A DNA stretch of 16,412 nucleotides from JBHEKP01 sp041859375 (GCA_041859375.1 JBHEKP010000348.1:1-16412); one strand, 5' to 3'; positions 1 to 8,110 are shown, counted from the stretch's first letter. Made by a program: numbers and translations. The notes: generated by a model not told the origin, from the letters alone.

Positions 1-1
1 G

Positions 2-1942
2 GAAAGAACCGTTGAAATCGCCGCCGCCGACGCGGCGGAACTCCACTGGACTGTGGAGGTGGATGCGGCGGGCGAAAGGGAATTGGGCGTCGAAACTGCC
101 GCCGAAGGCGTTACGGGCGCGGTTATGCCGCTGCGCGTTAATTTCCTGACGCAGGTGGAACAGCGCAAACTGCCTTATATCCCCGAACCGGTGCCGGTGA
201 GTACGCCCATCCTCGTGGGCGCGCACCACTGCCCGCTCTGGGAAGCCGACAAGCCCTTCATGTGGAACCAGGTCCTGAAGCACCCCGAGCGCACCCCCGC
301 CATGGGCTTTTACGCCCAGGAAAACCCGGAGGTGTCCGACTGGGAAACCAAGTGGGCGGTGGAGCATGGCATCTCCTTTTTCATTTACTGCTGGTACCGC
401 AACGGCCAGGGCGGCCCCGTGAAGATGAATTTCGGCAGCGCCATCCATGAGGGCCTCTTCAAGTCCAAATTCGCGGACAAGATGAAGTTCACCATCATGT
501 GGGAAAACCAGTCGCGGGGCGTCGCCGGGGTGGCCGGTGAGGCCGATCTCATGGAGAACCTGCTCCCCTTCTGGCTGGAGAATTACTTCAAGAACCCCGG
601 CTATTTGAAGGTGGACAACAAGCCCGTGCTGTTCATCTACCGGCCGGAATTCCTCATTGACGATCTCGGCGGCGTGGAAAACGTGGTGAAGGCCTTTGAC
701 AAAATGCGCGCCGCCTGCCGCGCCGCGGGCTTCGACGGGCTCTGGCTGCTGGGCGAATACCGGGGGCTGGACGCAAAGCACCTTGCCCTCATGAAAAGCC
801 TGGGCCTGGACTATTCCTTCGCCTACTGCTGGTACGTGCCCGACAGCCCGACGCCGCGGCGCGCCATCGACACGCAGTTGGACTACATCAGGAAAACCCG
901 CGAACTGGCCGTCCTGCCGCAGGTGGCCACCGTGTCCCAGGCGTGGAGCGGCTGGGCCGACGAGGGCAGCATCTGGAAGATCCCGCCGGAGGACTTCAAA
1001 ACCCTCCTGCGCCGCGCCATGGACGAAATCGCCGCATGGCCGGAAAATGAACTCGGCAGCAGAATGCTGCTGCTGGACAACTGGAACGAGTGGGGCGAGG
1101 GCCACTACATCGCGCCCTACCGTGAATACGGTTTCGGCTACCTCGACGCCGTGCGCGAGGTGGTGGCGGGGGACACGGCCCCCCACGAGGATTTGACGCC
1201 GCAGGACATCGGCATGGGCCCCTATGACACCGCCTACAGGGAGTGGGAGCGGGGGGAGCGGGAAAAGCAGCGGCGCGTGGCCCTTGTGAAAACCAAGCCC
1301 GGCGCGCCCGAACCCGGCCTGCTCGGATGGTGGGCCTTCGACGAGGAACAGGACGACGCAGTCGTTTATGACTGCTCGGGCAACCGGCTTGGCGGTGTCC
1401 TTCGGGACGCGAAGCGCGCCCCAGGCATCGACGGAAACGCCCTCGTCTGCGCGGGCGGCTGCGTGGAGGTGCCCTTCCGCCAAAGCCTTTCTCCGTCCAC
1501 GGGACTGACACTCGAATGCTGGGTGAAGACGGACACCGCCAACCAGCAGAACACCTGGTTCATCAACCGCGTCCTCCAGGGCGGCACCTCCTCCGGCTAC
1601 CGCATGGGCGTGCTCGACGGGCATCCCTGCTTCGAGGTGCCACTCACCGACTGGAGCCACCACCTCAAGGCGTCCCAGCCCCTGCCCCTTGGCCGCTGGG
1701 TTCATGTCGCAGGCACCTTCGACGGGAAGGTGATGCGCGTTTATGTGGACGGCGCGGAACAGGGGGCCATGGAGCGTCCCGGCCCCGTCAACGCCAACAA
1801 CTTCGGCCTCCGGCTTGGCAACTACGACATCAAGCATGCCTCCTTCTTCTCCGGACTCCTTGACGAGGTCCGCCTCTACGACCGCGCCCTCACCCCGGAC
1901 GAAATAAAAGCCCGCGTTGCTTTAATGGCGGACAAACGCTGA
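2..1942 (+). CDS. WbsX/GH99-like glycan-active protein with C-terminal LamG domain (5' partial)
   Basis: The frame is open to the left edge, so the true start lies outside the window; the in-frame GTG at 53 is unlikely to be the start because coding continues upstream of it. Residues below count from that GTG. A short beta-rich stretch (to about 45) precedes a WbsX/GH99-like TIM-barrel region (about 52-375), with PILVGAHHCPLW near its start, FFIYCWYRNGQGG at 109-121 and the family-typical NWNEWGEG at 343-350. A linker follows, then a concanavalin-A-like LamG module (about 423-615) beginning LLGWWAFDE, with RWVHVAGTFDG and LLDEVRLYDRAL. LamG modules usually bind glycans or mediate adhesion. 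WbsX proteins are called glycosyltransferases in O-antigen loci, but their relation to GH99 also allows an endo-acting hydrolase. A secreted polysaccharide-active role is inferred; the substrate is unknown. It converges on the oxidoreductase gene downstream. Confidence 0.8.
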   Translation, partial: ERTVEIAAADAAELHWTVEVDAAGERELGVETAAEGVTGAVMPLRVNFLTQVEQRKLPYIPEPVPVSTPILVGAHHCPLWEADKPFMWNQVLKHPERTPAMGFYAQENPEVSDWETKWAVEHGISFFIYCWYRNGQGGPVKMNFGSAIHEGLFKSKFADKMKFTIMWENQSRGVAGVAGEADLMENLLPFWLENYFKNPGYLKVDNKPVLFIYRPEFLIDDLGGVENVVKAFDKMRAACRAAGFDGLWLLGEYRGLDAKHLALMKSLGLDYSFAYCWYVPDSPTPRRAIDTQLDYIRKTRELAVLPQVATVSQAWSGWADEGSIWKIPPEDFKTLLRRAMDEIAAWPENELGSRMLLLDNWNEWGEGHYIAPYREYGFGYLDAVREVVAGDTAPHEDLTPQDIGMGPYDTAYREWERGEREKQRRVALVKTKPGAPEPGLLGWWAFDEEQDDAVVYDCSGNRLGGVLRDAKRAPGIDGNALVCAGGCVEVPFRQSLSPSTGLTLECWVKTDTANQQNTWFINRVLQGGTSSGYRMGVLDGHPCFEVPLTDWSHHLKASQPLPLGRWVHVAGTFDGKVMRVYVDGAEQGAMERPGPVNANNFGLRLGNYDIKHASFFSGLLDEVRLYDRALTPDEIKARVALMADKR

Positions 1943-1951
1943 TTTTCCTCC

Positions 1952-1984
1952 GTCCATCTTGTCCATTCTGTCCATAATGTCCAT
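1952..1984. repeat. Four-unit tandem repeat with exact 9-nt period (GTCCAT core)
   Basis: The hexamer GTCCAT starts at 1952, 1961, 1970 and 1979, exactly 9 nt apart, with variable 3-nt spacers (ctt, tct, aat). It lies just after the stop of the LamG protein and next to the terminator of the convergent gene. It is too short for a coding role. Its period matches that of the purine-rich repeats near 16020-16200. Confidence 0.75.
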
Positions 1985-1989
1985 ACCCC

Positions 1990-2028
1990 AAAAAAACGCC
2001 GCGCCCGGCCTCAGCCGGACGCGGCGCG
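1990..2028 (-). terminator. Rho-independent terminator of the Gfo/Idh/MocA gene
   Basis: Read on the - strand, a GC-rich hairpin (positions 2026 to 1997, two 13-nt arms with one mismatch and a 4-nt CTCA-type loop) is followed by seven T residues (1996-1990). It starts about 25 nt past the stop codon at 2052. The stem may also slow transcription arriving from the convergent + strand gene, but no T-run follows on that side. Confidence 0.85.
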
Positions 2029-2051
2029 AAAGTCCCGTCATCCCTGGAAAA

Positions 2052-3458
2052 TCAGCAGGGCAGCTCCCAGCCCTTCCGGTATTCCTTGCTCACGATCTGC
2101 GCGGGGTTCGCCGTGTTGGTGACCACGCCCTTGACGTTGTCCCAGTGCAGCTTCTCGCCGGACTTGACCACGAGGTTGCCGAACTGCACCATCTCGGTGA
2201 AGGGGCCCGCGTAGGAGAAGTTCGAGCAGGGCATCTTGCCCTCGGTGACACCCCGGAGCCAGTCAAGGTAGGGGTTTTCGTCCGGGATGCGCTCCAGCGT
2301 CTCCGCCGGGAACTTGTAGTCCTTCATCGTGTCGGCGGGCATGAGCCGCGGCTCGCCGCCGTATTCGCCCGCCGTCAGGATGCCCTTGTCGCCCACGAAG
2401 AACGACCCGTTCTTGTCGTCGTCGCCGAGCGGCTGGTCCTCGGGGATGCCCGCCGGGCGCTTCGGGCGGTTGTAGATTTCCTCGCCCGTCGCGGCGTCCG
2501 GCCAGTGGCCGTCGTACCAGTACACGTCCACCGGCGGCATCTCGCCCCGCGCCGGGAAGGAGTACTTGATCGTGCTCATGATCGGGAAGGTTTCCTTGTT
2601 CTGGCCGCGCTGCTCCACCACCTCGACCGTGTAGTCCGTGGACTCCACCAGCTTCAGCGCCATGTACGCCGCGTCCATGATGTGGCAGGCCATGTCGCCC
2701 AGCGAACCGCCGCCGAAGTCAAGCCATGCGCGCCAGTCGTGCGGGGCGAGCTTCTTGTTGTAGGGACGCCACGGCGCGCAGCCGATCCAGCGGTCCCAGT
2801 CCAGGTTCTCCGGAGCCACCTCGGGCGGCAGCGGCTCGGCCATGCCCTGGTTGTCCCACACCGGACGGTGCGTCCACACGTGCGCCTCGCGCACGTTGCC
2901 GATCGCCCCGCTCCAGATCATCTCGCACAGCGTGCGCACACCGTTGCCGCAGTGGCCCTGGTTGCCCATCTGCGTCATCACGCCCGTCTCGGCGGCCGTG
3001 TTCTTCAGCAGGCGCGCCTCCGCCACCGTGTGCGTCAGCGGCTTCTGCACGTACACGTGCTTGCCCATCTTCATCGCCATGTACGCCGCCGGGGCGTGCG
3101 TGTGGTCCGGTGTGGAGATTGTCAGCGCGTCAATTTCCGGCATCTTCTCCAGCATGTTCCGGTAATCCTTGAACTGCTTCGCGTCCTTCAGCCGGTAGAA
3201 GGCCTCCGCGCAGCGGTCCCAGTCCACGTCGCACAGCGCCACCACGTTGTGGCCCAGCTTGGAACAGCTCATGATGTCCGACAGGCCCTTGCCGCCCGCG
3301 CCGATGGCGGCCACGTTCACCTTGTCGTTCGGCGACAGCTTGCGGGGGACCACCTTCGCCGTGTTCGGTTTCTCCTGCGCGCCCGCAAGCGCGCCGTAGG
3401 CCGCGGTGGTCGTCGCGGCGGCCAAAAACGCCCTTCGGGACAGACTCTCGTGTTTCAT
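2052..3458 (-). CDS. Tat-exported Gfo/Idh/MocA family oxidoreductase
   Basis: A 468-residue NAD(P)-dependent sugar or cyclitol dehydrogenase-like protein. The start at 3458 is chosen because AAGGAAG lies 7 nt upstream and because it gives a clean twin-arginine signal (SRRAFL at 7-12, hydrophobic stretch to about 27, AGA cleavage region). The Rossmann fold begins at about 47 with AAIGAGGKG (50-58). STPDHTHAPAAYMAM (115-129) and VQKPLTHTV (137-145) form the family's usual EKP region, with Gln in place of Glu. GGSLGDMACHIMD (250-262) supplies the conserved Asp and His of the C-terminal catalytic domain. Tat export suggests folding with bound cofactor in the cytoplasm and action in the periplasm, typical of the large PVC/planctomycete expansion of this family. 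The substrate cannot be read from sequence; the nearby glycan-active gene hints at sugar processing. Confidence 0.93.
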   Translation of the reverse strand: MKHESLSRRAFLAAATTTAAYGALAGAQEKPNTAKVVPRKLSPNDKVNVAAIGAGGKGLSDIMSCSKLGHNVVALCDVDWDRCAEAFYRLKDAKQFKDYRNMLEKMPEIDALTISTPDHTHAPAAYMAMKMGKHVYVQKPLTHTVAEARLLKNTAAETGVMTQMGNQGHCGNGVRTLCEMIWSGAIGNVREAHVWTHRPVWDNQGMAEPLPPEVAPENLDWDRWIGCAPWRPYNKKLAPHDWRAWLDFGGGSLGDMACHIMDAAYMALKLVESTDYTVEVVEQRGQNKETFPIMSTIKYSFPARGEMPPVDVYWYDGHWPDAATGEEIYNRPKRPAGIPEDQPLGDDDKNGSFFVGDKGILTAGEYGGEPRLMPADTMKDYKFPAETLERIPDENPYLDWLRGVTEGKMPCSNFSYAGPFTEMVQFGNLVVKSGEKLHWDNVKGVVTNTANPAQIVSKEYRKGWELPC

Positions 3459-3508
3459 GCTTCTGCTTCCTTGTGTCGGGGTTTCGGGGGTACAACTGCA
3501 AACGCCTG

Positions 3509-3517
3509 AGCATACCA
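3509..3517 (-). promoter_or_regulatory. Candidate extended -10 promoter for the oxidoreductase gene
   Basis: On the - strand the sequence TGGTATGCT provides an extended -10 (TGN plus TATGCT), about 50 nt upstream of the start codon at 3458. No good -35 is visible at 17 nt, so this is only a candidate. The gap from 3459 to 3639 otherwise holds no gene. Confidence 0.4.
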
Positions 3518-3639
3518 CTTTTCCCCTTCTGTTGCCACAGCACCCGCCGCCCGCCGGAAAAAGCCCCTGCGGCCTGCTGTTTTAAGGCGTGTTTTCCGCC
3601 GCCGCCCCTCTTGGGGGCCTGCTCCGGCGCATCCTTTCC

Positions 3640-5952
3640 TTATTGCAGTTTCGGCGGGGCGATGGCTTCGCCGTGGAATTGGGCGAGGCGTTCGGGTTCG
3701 GAGTAGGCGCCGTAGAAGGCGGCGTTGGCGTCGAGCCAGAGGTAGAGGGCGCGCCATTCGGCGTCGGCGAGGGCAACCTCCCCGGCGTGGTTTTTGTCGC
3801 GGAGGACGGCGACGAGGGGGCTGACGTCGGAGGGCATTTCGCCGGGGCGGCTGGTGATGACGCTGATGCTTTTGTCTCCCCATTCATACCAGCGGATGTG
3901 GGACCCCAATGCCATGTAGGCCTGGGTGAATTCGCCTTCGCCCCCGCGTCCCATCCGGGGCGTGTTTTTGCCTTCACCGTCGTGGCAGCGGGCGCAGTGC
4001 TTGTCGAGCAGGGGCTGGACGAGGCGGGTGAAGCTCCAGGGCATGGATCCGTCGGGGCCGGGGGTGAGTTCCGAGGGGGGGCGTTGCGCGGCGAGGGGGC
4101 GGTTTGCCGCCGCGCCACCGGTCCGGCCGGTGGACTCGTGGCAGCCGACGCAGCTCCGGCGCTCGCCGGGCTGGAGATAGACGGCGCTGCGCATGCCCTG
4201 CACGGCGCGTCCCTCCGCGTCCACGGCCTGGAAGGCCAGGGGCTTGAGGGCGGGCGCGCGGAACCGGGCGGAGCCGTCCGCCTCGACGGGGACGGTGCCC
4301 AGCAGCATGCGCGCCGACTCGGCGTTGGCGTGGCCGATGCGGGGCTTGTTGGCCACGTGGGTCTCGCTTTTGGGGAGGATCTGGAACACGCGCAGTTCAG
4401 TGACCCTGCGCCCGTCGGGGAAGGCGAAGTGGCTGTCACGGACGTTGGCCAGGAGGAACTCGCCGTCGCTGCTGTTTGCGTCAAGCATGCCGGGCAGGAC
4501 GGGCGGCATGGGCCGGGGCGCGGCGGGGATGGGGTACATGCTGGAGATGCCGGGGGCGCGGTAAAGCAGTTCGAGGTTGCCGAAGCGGTCGAAGAGGTAC
4601 AGCCCCGTTTCGGTGTCTTCCTTGGTGTGGGAACTCATGCCGGGGAGGGGATCAAAGCTGAAACTGACGAGGAAGTAGTTTTCGGAGAGGGGCCAGGGGC
4701 TGTGGAAATAGGAGTCGGGCCACTGGTCGCCAGCCTCGGGGTAGCAGACCTCCGGGGTGAGGGATTCGATGGCGGCAAAGTCGTCCTCGCCGCTTTCGCG
4801 GTCAAGCCCGGCGCGGGCCGGATCAAAGAGCACGAGCGAGCCGCCCACGTTGGCGTGGTGCGCCCCGGCGAGAAAGGCGAAGCGGTCTGTGCCGGGGATG
4901 GGATGGGGCTGGTAGCAGGCGTTGATGCGCTGGGTGTAGTTGCCGAAGAGCTGGCGCGTGTTCGTGCCGTCGGGGTTCGTCACCCAGATGCCGTGGAAAT
5001 GGGCCGCAGAGCGGTCCACATAGTCCCAGCGGGTGTAGGCGATGCGCCCGTCGTTGAGCACCTGCGGGTGCCACTCGCTGGTCTCGTGGACGGACAGGGC
5101 GCGGACCGAGCCGTCCGGCTCAAGGCGGTGCAGGGTGTGGGCGGGCAGCGGCTCCCAGGGGTTGTTGCAGCGGGTGAAGCCGCCCCGGCGTGTGGACATG
5201 AAGGCGATGCCGCCGTCGGGCAGGGGGCAGGGATCGAAATCGTCGTTCGGGCCGTCCGTGAGGGCGCGCAGGTTGCCGCCGTCAATGTCCATCGCGTAAA
5301 GGTGGAAGCAGCGCCGTTCGGGCGTGTAGAAGTCCGGCTTTTCGCCGTCCGCGGCGCGCGCGGCAAAGGCAAAGTAGAGGGTCTTCGCATCATGGGACAT
5401 GGCCAGGGTGGAATAGTTGCCCTTGGGCAGGCGGCCCTGGATCAGTTCGCGCGCATCGGGCGACTCACCGGGCTTGTCGAGAATGTAAACGCCGCCGCCC
5501 GCGATGTCGGCGTAGTCGTAGTAGTAGCCGAGGTATTCGTGGAGCATCTGGCAGATGAAGCGGTGGCGCTGCATGAAGGCGATGGGGCGTCCGGCGAAGA
5601 GCGGGTTTTTCAGGGCGATGCCGCGGGTGAAATGGCGCAGTTCCAGATAGAGCGCCAGCCGCTCCTTTTTGTCCAGATCACCGGCCCGCGCCGCGCGCAC
5701 GGCGAAATCCGCCAGGGTTTTCCGGGCCGCCGCAATCGCCGGCGCCGCCGACAGGTCCGTAATCAGCAGGTCCGCCCGGCGCAGTGCCGCCGTCAGCGCC
5801 TCGGGGCTGTCCGCGTCGCGGCCCAGCCGCGCCTCCTGGCAGCGCCAGTCCGTCTCGATGGTGTCGCGCCATGCGTCTTCATCGGCGGCGGCGTTCAGGC
5901 CGGAGGCGGCGATGATGAGGAACAGCAGGGCGGAGTAATTGCGTGTGTTCAC
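3640..5952 (-). CDS. Hydrazine synthase alpha-like dihaem c-type cytochrome with beta-propeller (non-anammox HzsA homologue)
   Basis: A 770-residue exported protein beginning at a GTG; AGGAG lies 9 nt upstream. Residues 1-23 are a Sec signal peptide (hydrophobic core LLFLIIAASGL, then AAA). Residues about 175-480 carry TolB/PD40-like propeller strands (AMSHDAKTLYFAF, DIDGGNLRALTDGPNDDFDP, WVTNPDGTNTRQLF). Two c-type haem motifs follow, CVGCH at 601-605 and CARCH at 653-657. This order and length match the HzsA-like family common in planctomycetes and relatives. In anammox HzsA, as I recall, the first CXXCH is followed four residues later by a Tyr that ligates the haem; here that position is Gly609, so hydrazine synthesis is unlikely. 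No HzsB/HzsC genes are adjacent. A periplasmic redox or substrate-binding role is inferred. It has its own promoter candidate. Confidence 0.82.
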   Translation of the reverse strand: MNTRNYSALLFLIIAASGLNAAADEDAWRDTIETDWRCQEARLGRDADSPEALTAALRRADLLITDLSAAPAIAAARKTLADFAVRAARAGDLDKKERLALYLELRHFTRGIALKNPLFAGRPIAFMQRHRFICQMLHEYLGYYYDYADIAGGGVYILDKPGESPDARELIQGRLPKGNYSTLAMSHDAKTLYFAFAARAADGEKPDFYTPERRCFHLYAMDIDGGNLRALTDGPNDDFDPCPLPDGGIAFMSTRRGGFTRCNNPWEPLPAHTLHRLEPDGSVRALSVHETSEWHPQVLNDGRIAYTRWDYVDRSAAHFHGIWVTNPDGTNTRQLFGNYTQRINACYQPHPIPGTDRFAFLAGAHHANVGGSLVLFDPARAGLDRESGEDDFAAIESLTPEVCYPEAGDQWPDSYFHSPWPLSENYFLVSFSFDPLPGMSSHTKEDTETGLYLFDRFGNLELLYRAPGISSMYPIPAAPRPMPPVLPGMLDANSSDGEFLLANVRDSHFAFPDGRRVTELRVFQILPKSETHVANKPRIGHANAESARMLLGTVPVEADGSARFRAPALKPLAFQAVDAEGRAVQGMRSAVYLQPGERRSCVGCHESTGRTGGAAANRPLAAQRPPSELTPGPDGSMPWSFTRLVQPLLDKHCARCHDGEGKNTPRMGRGGEGEFTQAYMALGSHIRWYEWGDKSISVITSRPGEMPSDVSPLVAVLRDKNHAGEVALADAEWRALYLWLDANAAFYGAYSEPERLAQFHGEAIAPPKLQ

Positions 5953-5981
5953 CCGTTGTGTCTCCTGGGGCTTCTGCCATT

Positions 5982-6010
5982 ATGGTAGGCCGGTGTCCGG
6001 GTGAAGTCAA
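5982..6010 (-). promoter_or_regulatory. Sigma70-type promoter for the HzsA-like gene
   Basis: On the - strand TTGACT (6010-6005), a 17-nt spacer, and TACCAT (5987-5982) give 5/6 and 4/6 matches to consensus. Transcription would begin near 5975, leaving a leader of about 20 nt carrying the AGGAG site. The -35 overlaps the stop codon of the upstream methyltransferase gene, which argues that the HzsA-like gene can be expressed separately from the two genes upstream. Confidence 0.55.
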
Positions 6011-6861
6011 CGCGACGGCGGGGGGCTGATGACGAGGAGGTTGTGGCGGAGGAAGAGGGGCCTCGGGGAGAGGGGCACGCCTTTGCCGGGCAGGGCGGCG
6101 GCGGCGGCGCGGAACCACTGGCGCGGACCGAAGGCGGCGTGGGCGCGGGTTTCGGCGGCGGCTTCCTTCCATGCGGCGAAGACGGCATGGATGGGTTCGC
6201 CGGGGACGACGTGGTGGATGTAGTTTTTGGGGAGCACGGCCTGGACCTGGGCGGGGTCGAATCCGCCGGCCAGGCGCATGCCCAGCACCAGCGCCTCATG
6301 GGTGAAGGGTTGGGCGGCGCTTTTGTCCGCCGTCCTGCGGAAGAGGTTGGCGGTGAATACCCTGCCGAAGGGATCGGAGGTGCCCTCGATGAGCAGGCCG
6401 CCGGGCAGCATGCCCAGGGCGATTTCGCCGAGGGCGCGGGGCAGCGCCTCCTCGGGGTACTGGCGGAAGACATTGAAGGCGCGCACCATCCGCGCCGCCC
6501 CTGCGGGGCCGTCCGCGCCGGGGCGCAGGGGCATGCGGAAGCCGCCGTGGCGGAAGGTGGTGAGCCCGTCCGCATGGGGTTCGGCGGCGGCCACCCGCTC
6601 CCGGTCTATCTCCACGCCGACAACGCGCAGCCCCGGATTGACGCGGCGGAGCCGCTCCGCCGTTTCCAGGGTGGTGAAGGGTTCCGCGCCGTAGCCGAGG
6701 TCCACAAAGGGCGCGCCCGCGAAGTCTCCGTCCTCCCGGCGCAGCAGCGCGGGATCATAGAGCGCGGCGAGCAGGTCCACCCGCCGCAGACGGTTCCGGG
6801 CGGTCTTGCCGCGCGTGGGCAGACCCTTCCAGGGCCGGGAATGGGAGGCGTCCGGGCTCAT
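6007..6861 (-). CDS. Class I SAM-dependent methyltransferase-like protein
   Basis: A 284-residue soluble protein with a Rossmann methyltransferase core. Motif I reads FVDLGYGAEPFTT (52-64), the motif II strand VVGVEID ends in an acidic residue that would bind the ribose of SAM (Glu84), and LPGGLLIEG (152-160) resembles the strand after motif III. The substrate is not recognisable. It starts 12 nt after the stop of the cystathionine gamma-synthase/lyase gene, so the two are almost certainly cotranscribed. That pairing invites a link with methionine/SAM or homocysteine metabolism, but this is inference. The ATG at 6861 lacks a strong Shine-Dalgarno sequence, consistent with translational coupling; a slightly downstream start cannot be excluded. 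The C-terminal 60 residues show no known motif. Confidence 0.7.
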   Translation of the reverse strand: MSPDASHSRPWKGLPTRGKTARNRLRRVDLLAALYDPALLRREDGDFAGAPFVDLGYGAEPFTTLETAERLRRVNPGLRVVGVEIDRERVAAAEPHADGLTTFRHGGFRMPLRPGADGPAGAARMVRAFNVFRQYPEEALPRALGEIALGMLPGGLLIEGTSDPFGRVFTANLFRRTADKSAAQPFTHEALVLGMRLAGGFDPAQVQAVLPKNYIHHVVPGEPIHAVFAAWKEAAAETRAHAAFGPRQWFRAAAAALPGKGVPLSPRPLFLRHNLLVISPPPSR

Positions 6862-6873
6862 GGACCGGGGCGG

Positions 6874-8016
6874 TTATATCTTTTCCAGCGCCTGCGCCAG
6901 ATCCGCCACGAGGTCCTCCTCGTGCTCAAGACCGACGGAGATGCGGATGAGATCACTGGTGATGCCCGCCGCCGCGCGGGCGTCTTCGGGCATGGAGGCG
7001 TGGGTCATGGTCCAGGGGTGCTCGATGAGGGACTCAACGCCGCCGAGGGACTCGGCGAGGGTGAAGATCTTCACATTGCCCAGCAGCGCCTTTGCGGCCC
7101 CGACGCCGCCCGCCACGCGGAAGGAGAAGGTGCCGCCGCAGCCGCGCATCTGCCTCTTTGCCAGCTCATGCTGGGGATGGCTCTCCAGCCAGGGGTGGAA
7201 GACATGGGCGATTTTCGGGTGGGCCTCCAGGAAGCGGGCCACCGCAAGGCCGTTGCGGTGGTGGGCCTCCATGCGCAGGGCGAGGGTTTTCACGCCGCGC
7301 AGGACGAGGAAGCAGTCGAAGGGCGCCTCGCTGGTGCCCAGCGCGTTCTGGAGGAAGCCGATTTTCTGGGCCAGTTCGGGGTCGTTCACGATGAGCGCGC
7401 CGCCCACCACGTCCGAGTGGCCGTTGATGTACTTGGTGGTCGAATGGAGCACGATGTCAATGCCCAGCTCCAGCGGGCGCTGGAAATAGGGCGACAGGAA
7501 GGTGTTGTCGCACACCGTGCGCACGCCGTGCGCGCGGGCGATGCCCGCCACGGCGCGCAGATCGAGGAGGTTCATCATCGGGTTGGTGGGCGTCTCGGTC
7601 CAGATGAGGCGCGTGTTCGGGCGGATGGCCGCCTCCAGCGCGTCAAGGTGGCGGAGGTTCACAAACTGCACCTCCACGCCGCGCTTCGCCACCACGCTCG
7701 TCAGCAGGCGGTAGGTGCCGCCGTAGAGGTCGTCGTGGACGATGATGTGGTCGCCCGCCTCCAGCAACTCCAGCACGGTGGCCTCCGCCGCCATGCCCGT
7801 GGCGAAGGCGAAGCCCCGCGCACCGCCCTCAAGGGCGGCCAGGGTGGACTCCAGCGCCTGGCGCGTGGGGTTGCCCGAGCGGGTGTAGTCAAAGGTGTTG
7901 GGCTGGCCCACGGCCTTGAAGGCGAAGGTGGACACTTGGTAAATCGGGGGCATCACCGCGCCGTAGGCGGGGTCGGGACCGTGGCCTGCGTGGATGGCAA
8001 GGGTTTCAAAATGCAT
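6874..8016 (-). CDS. Cystathionine gamma-synthase / gamma-lyase (PLP Cys/Met metabolism family)
   Basis: A 380-residue fold-type I PLP enzyme, full length for the family (about 380). The start at 8016 is preferred over an upstream in-frame start because GGAGG sits 6 nt before this ATG and MHFETLAIHAG is the usual N-terminus. The PLP lysine is K195 in HSTTKYINGHSDVVGG; D170 (VCDNTF) would pair with the pyridine nitrogen; YTRSGNPT (44-51) supplies the phosphate-binding Tyr/Arg of the neighbouring subunit; ESLGGVESLIEHP (322-334) is the conserved C-terminal substrate region. Members make cystathionine from activated homoserine and cysteine, or split it into cysteine, 2-oxobutyrate and ammonia. 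Sequence alone does not separate these activities. It is the first gene of a unit with the methyltransferase. Confidence 0.93.
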   Translation of the reverse strand: MHFETLAIHAGHGPDPAYGAVMPPIYQVSTFAFKAVGQPNTFDYTRSGNPTRQALESTLAALEGGARGFAFATGMAAEATVLELLEAGDHIIVHDDLYGGTYRLLTSVVAKRGVEVQFVNLRHLDALEAAIRPNTRLIWTETPTNPMMNLLDLRAVAGIARAHGVRTVCDNTFLSPYFQRPLELGIDIVLHSTTKYINGHSDVVGGALIVNDPELAQKIGFLQNALGTSEAPFDCFLVLRGVKTLALRMEAHHRNGLAVARFLEAHPKIAHVFHPWLESHPQHELAKRQMRGCGGTFSFRVAGGVGAAKALLGNVKIFTLAESLGGVESLIEHPWTMTHASMPEDARAAAGITSDLIRISVGLEHEEDLVADLAQALEKI

Positions 8017-8065
8017 GACTGACCTCCAAAGTGCGTTTTTCAAAAGTTACTATTACGAGCATGAT

Positions 8066-8078
8066 ATCAAAGTTTGAT
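8066..8078. promoter_or_regulatory. Operator-like palindrome upstream of the cystathionine gene
   Basis: ATCAAA-G-TTTGAT is a perfect 13-nt palindrome with 6-nt arms, 50 nt before the start codon at 8016 and in a locally AT-rich gap. The overlapping TATCAT on the - strand could be a -10 box, but no convincing -35 accompanies it. The regulator is unknown. Confidence 0.4.
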
Positions 8079-8110
8079 GGGTAAACGCATCATGGGGCCG
8101 GATCATTTCC

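Noticed and set aside
1959..3509. A 516-codon open frame on the + strand
   Set aside because: Antisense to the Gfo/Idh/MocA gene; rich in His, Arg and Val, as expected from a complement of a GC-rich gene.
3588..3625. Possible terminator after the HzsA-like gene
   Set aside because: On the - strand only a 5-bp GCCCC/GGGGC stem and a 4-bp GGCG/CGCC stem are seen, without a proper T-run.
3589..5988. A 799-codon open frame on the + strand
   Set aside because: It is entirely antisense to the HzsA-like gene, which has a signal peptide, haem motifs and a promoter. High GC at third codon positions removes stops from the opposite strand; the translation is low-complexity Gly/Ala/Val/Arg.
6001..8022. 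A 673-codon open frame on the + strand
   Set aside because: Antisense to the methyltransferase and cystathionine genes and resembles no family.
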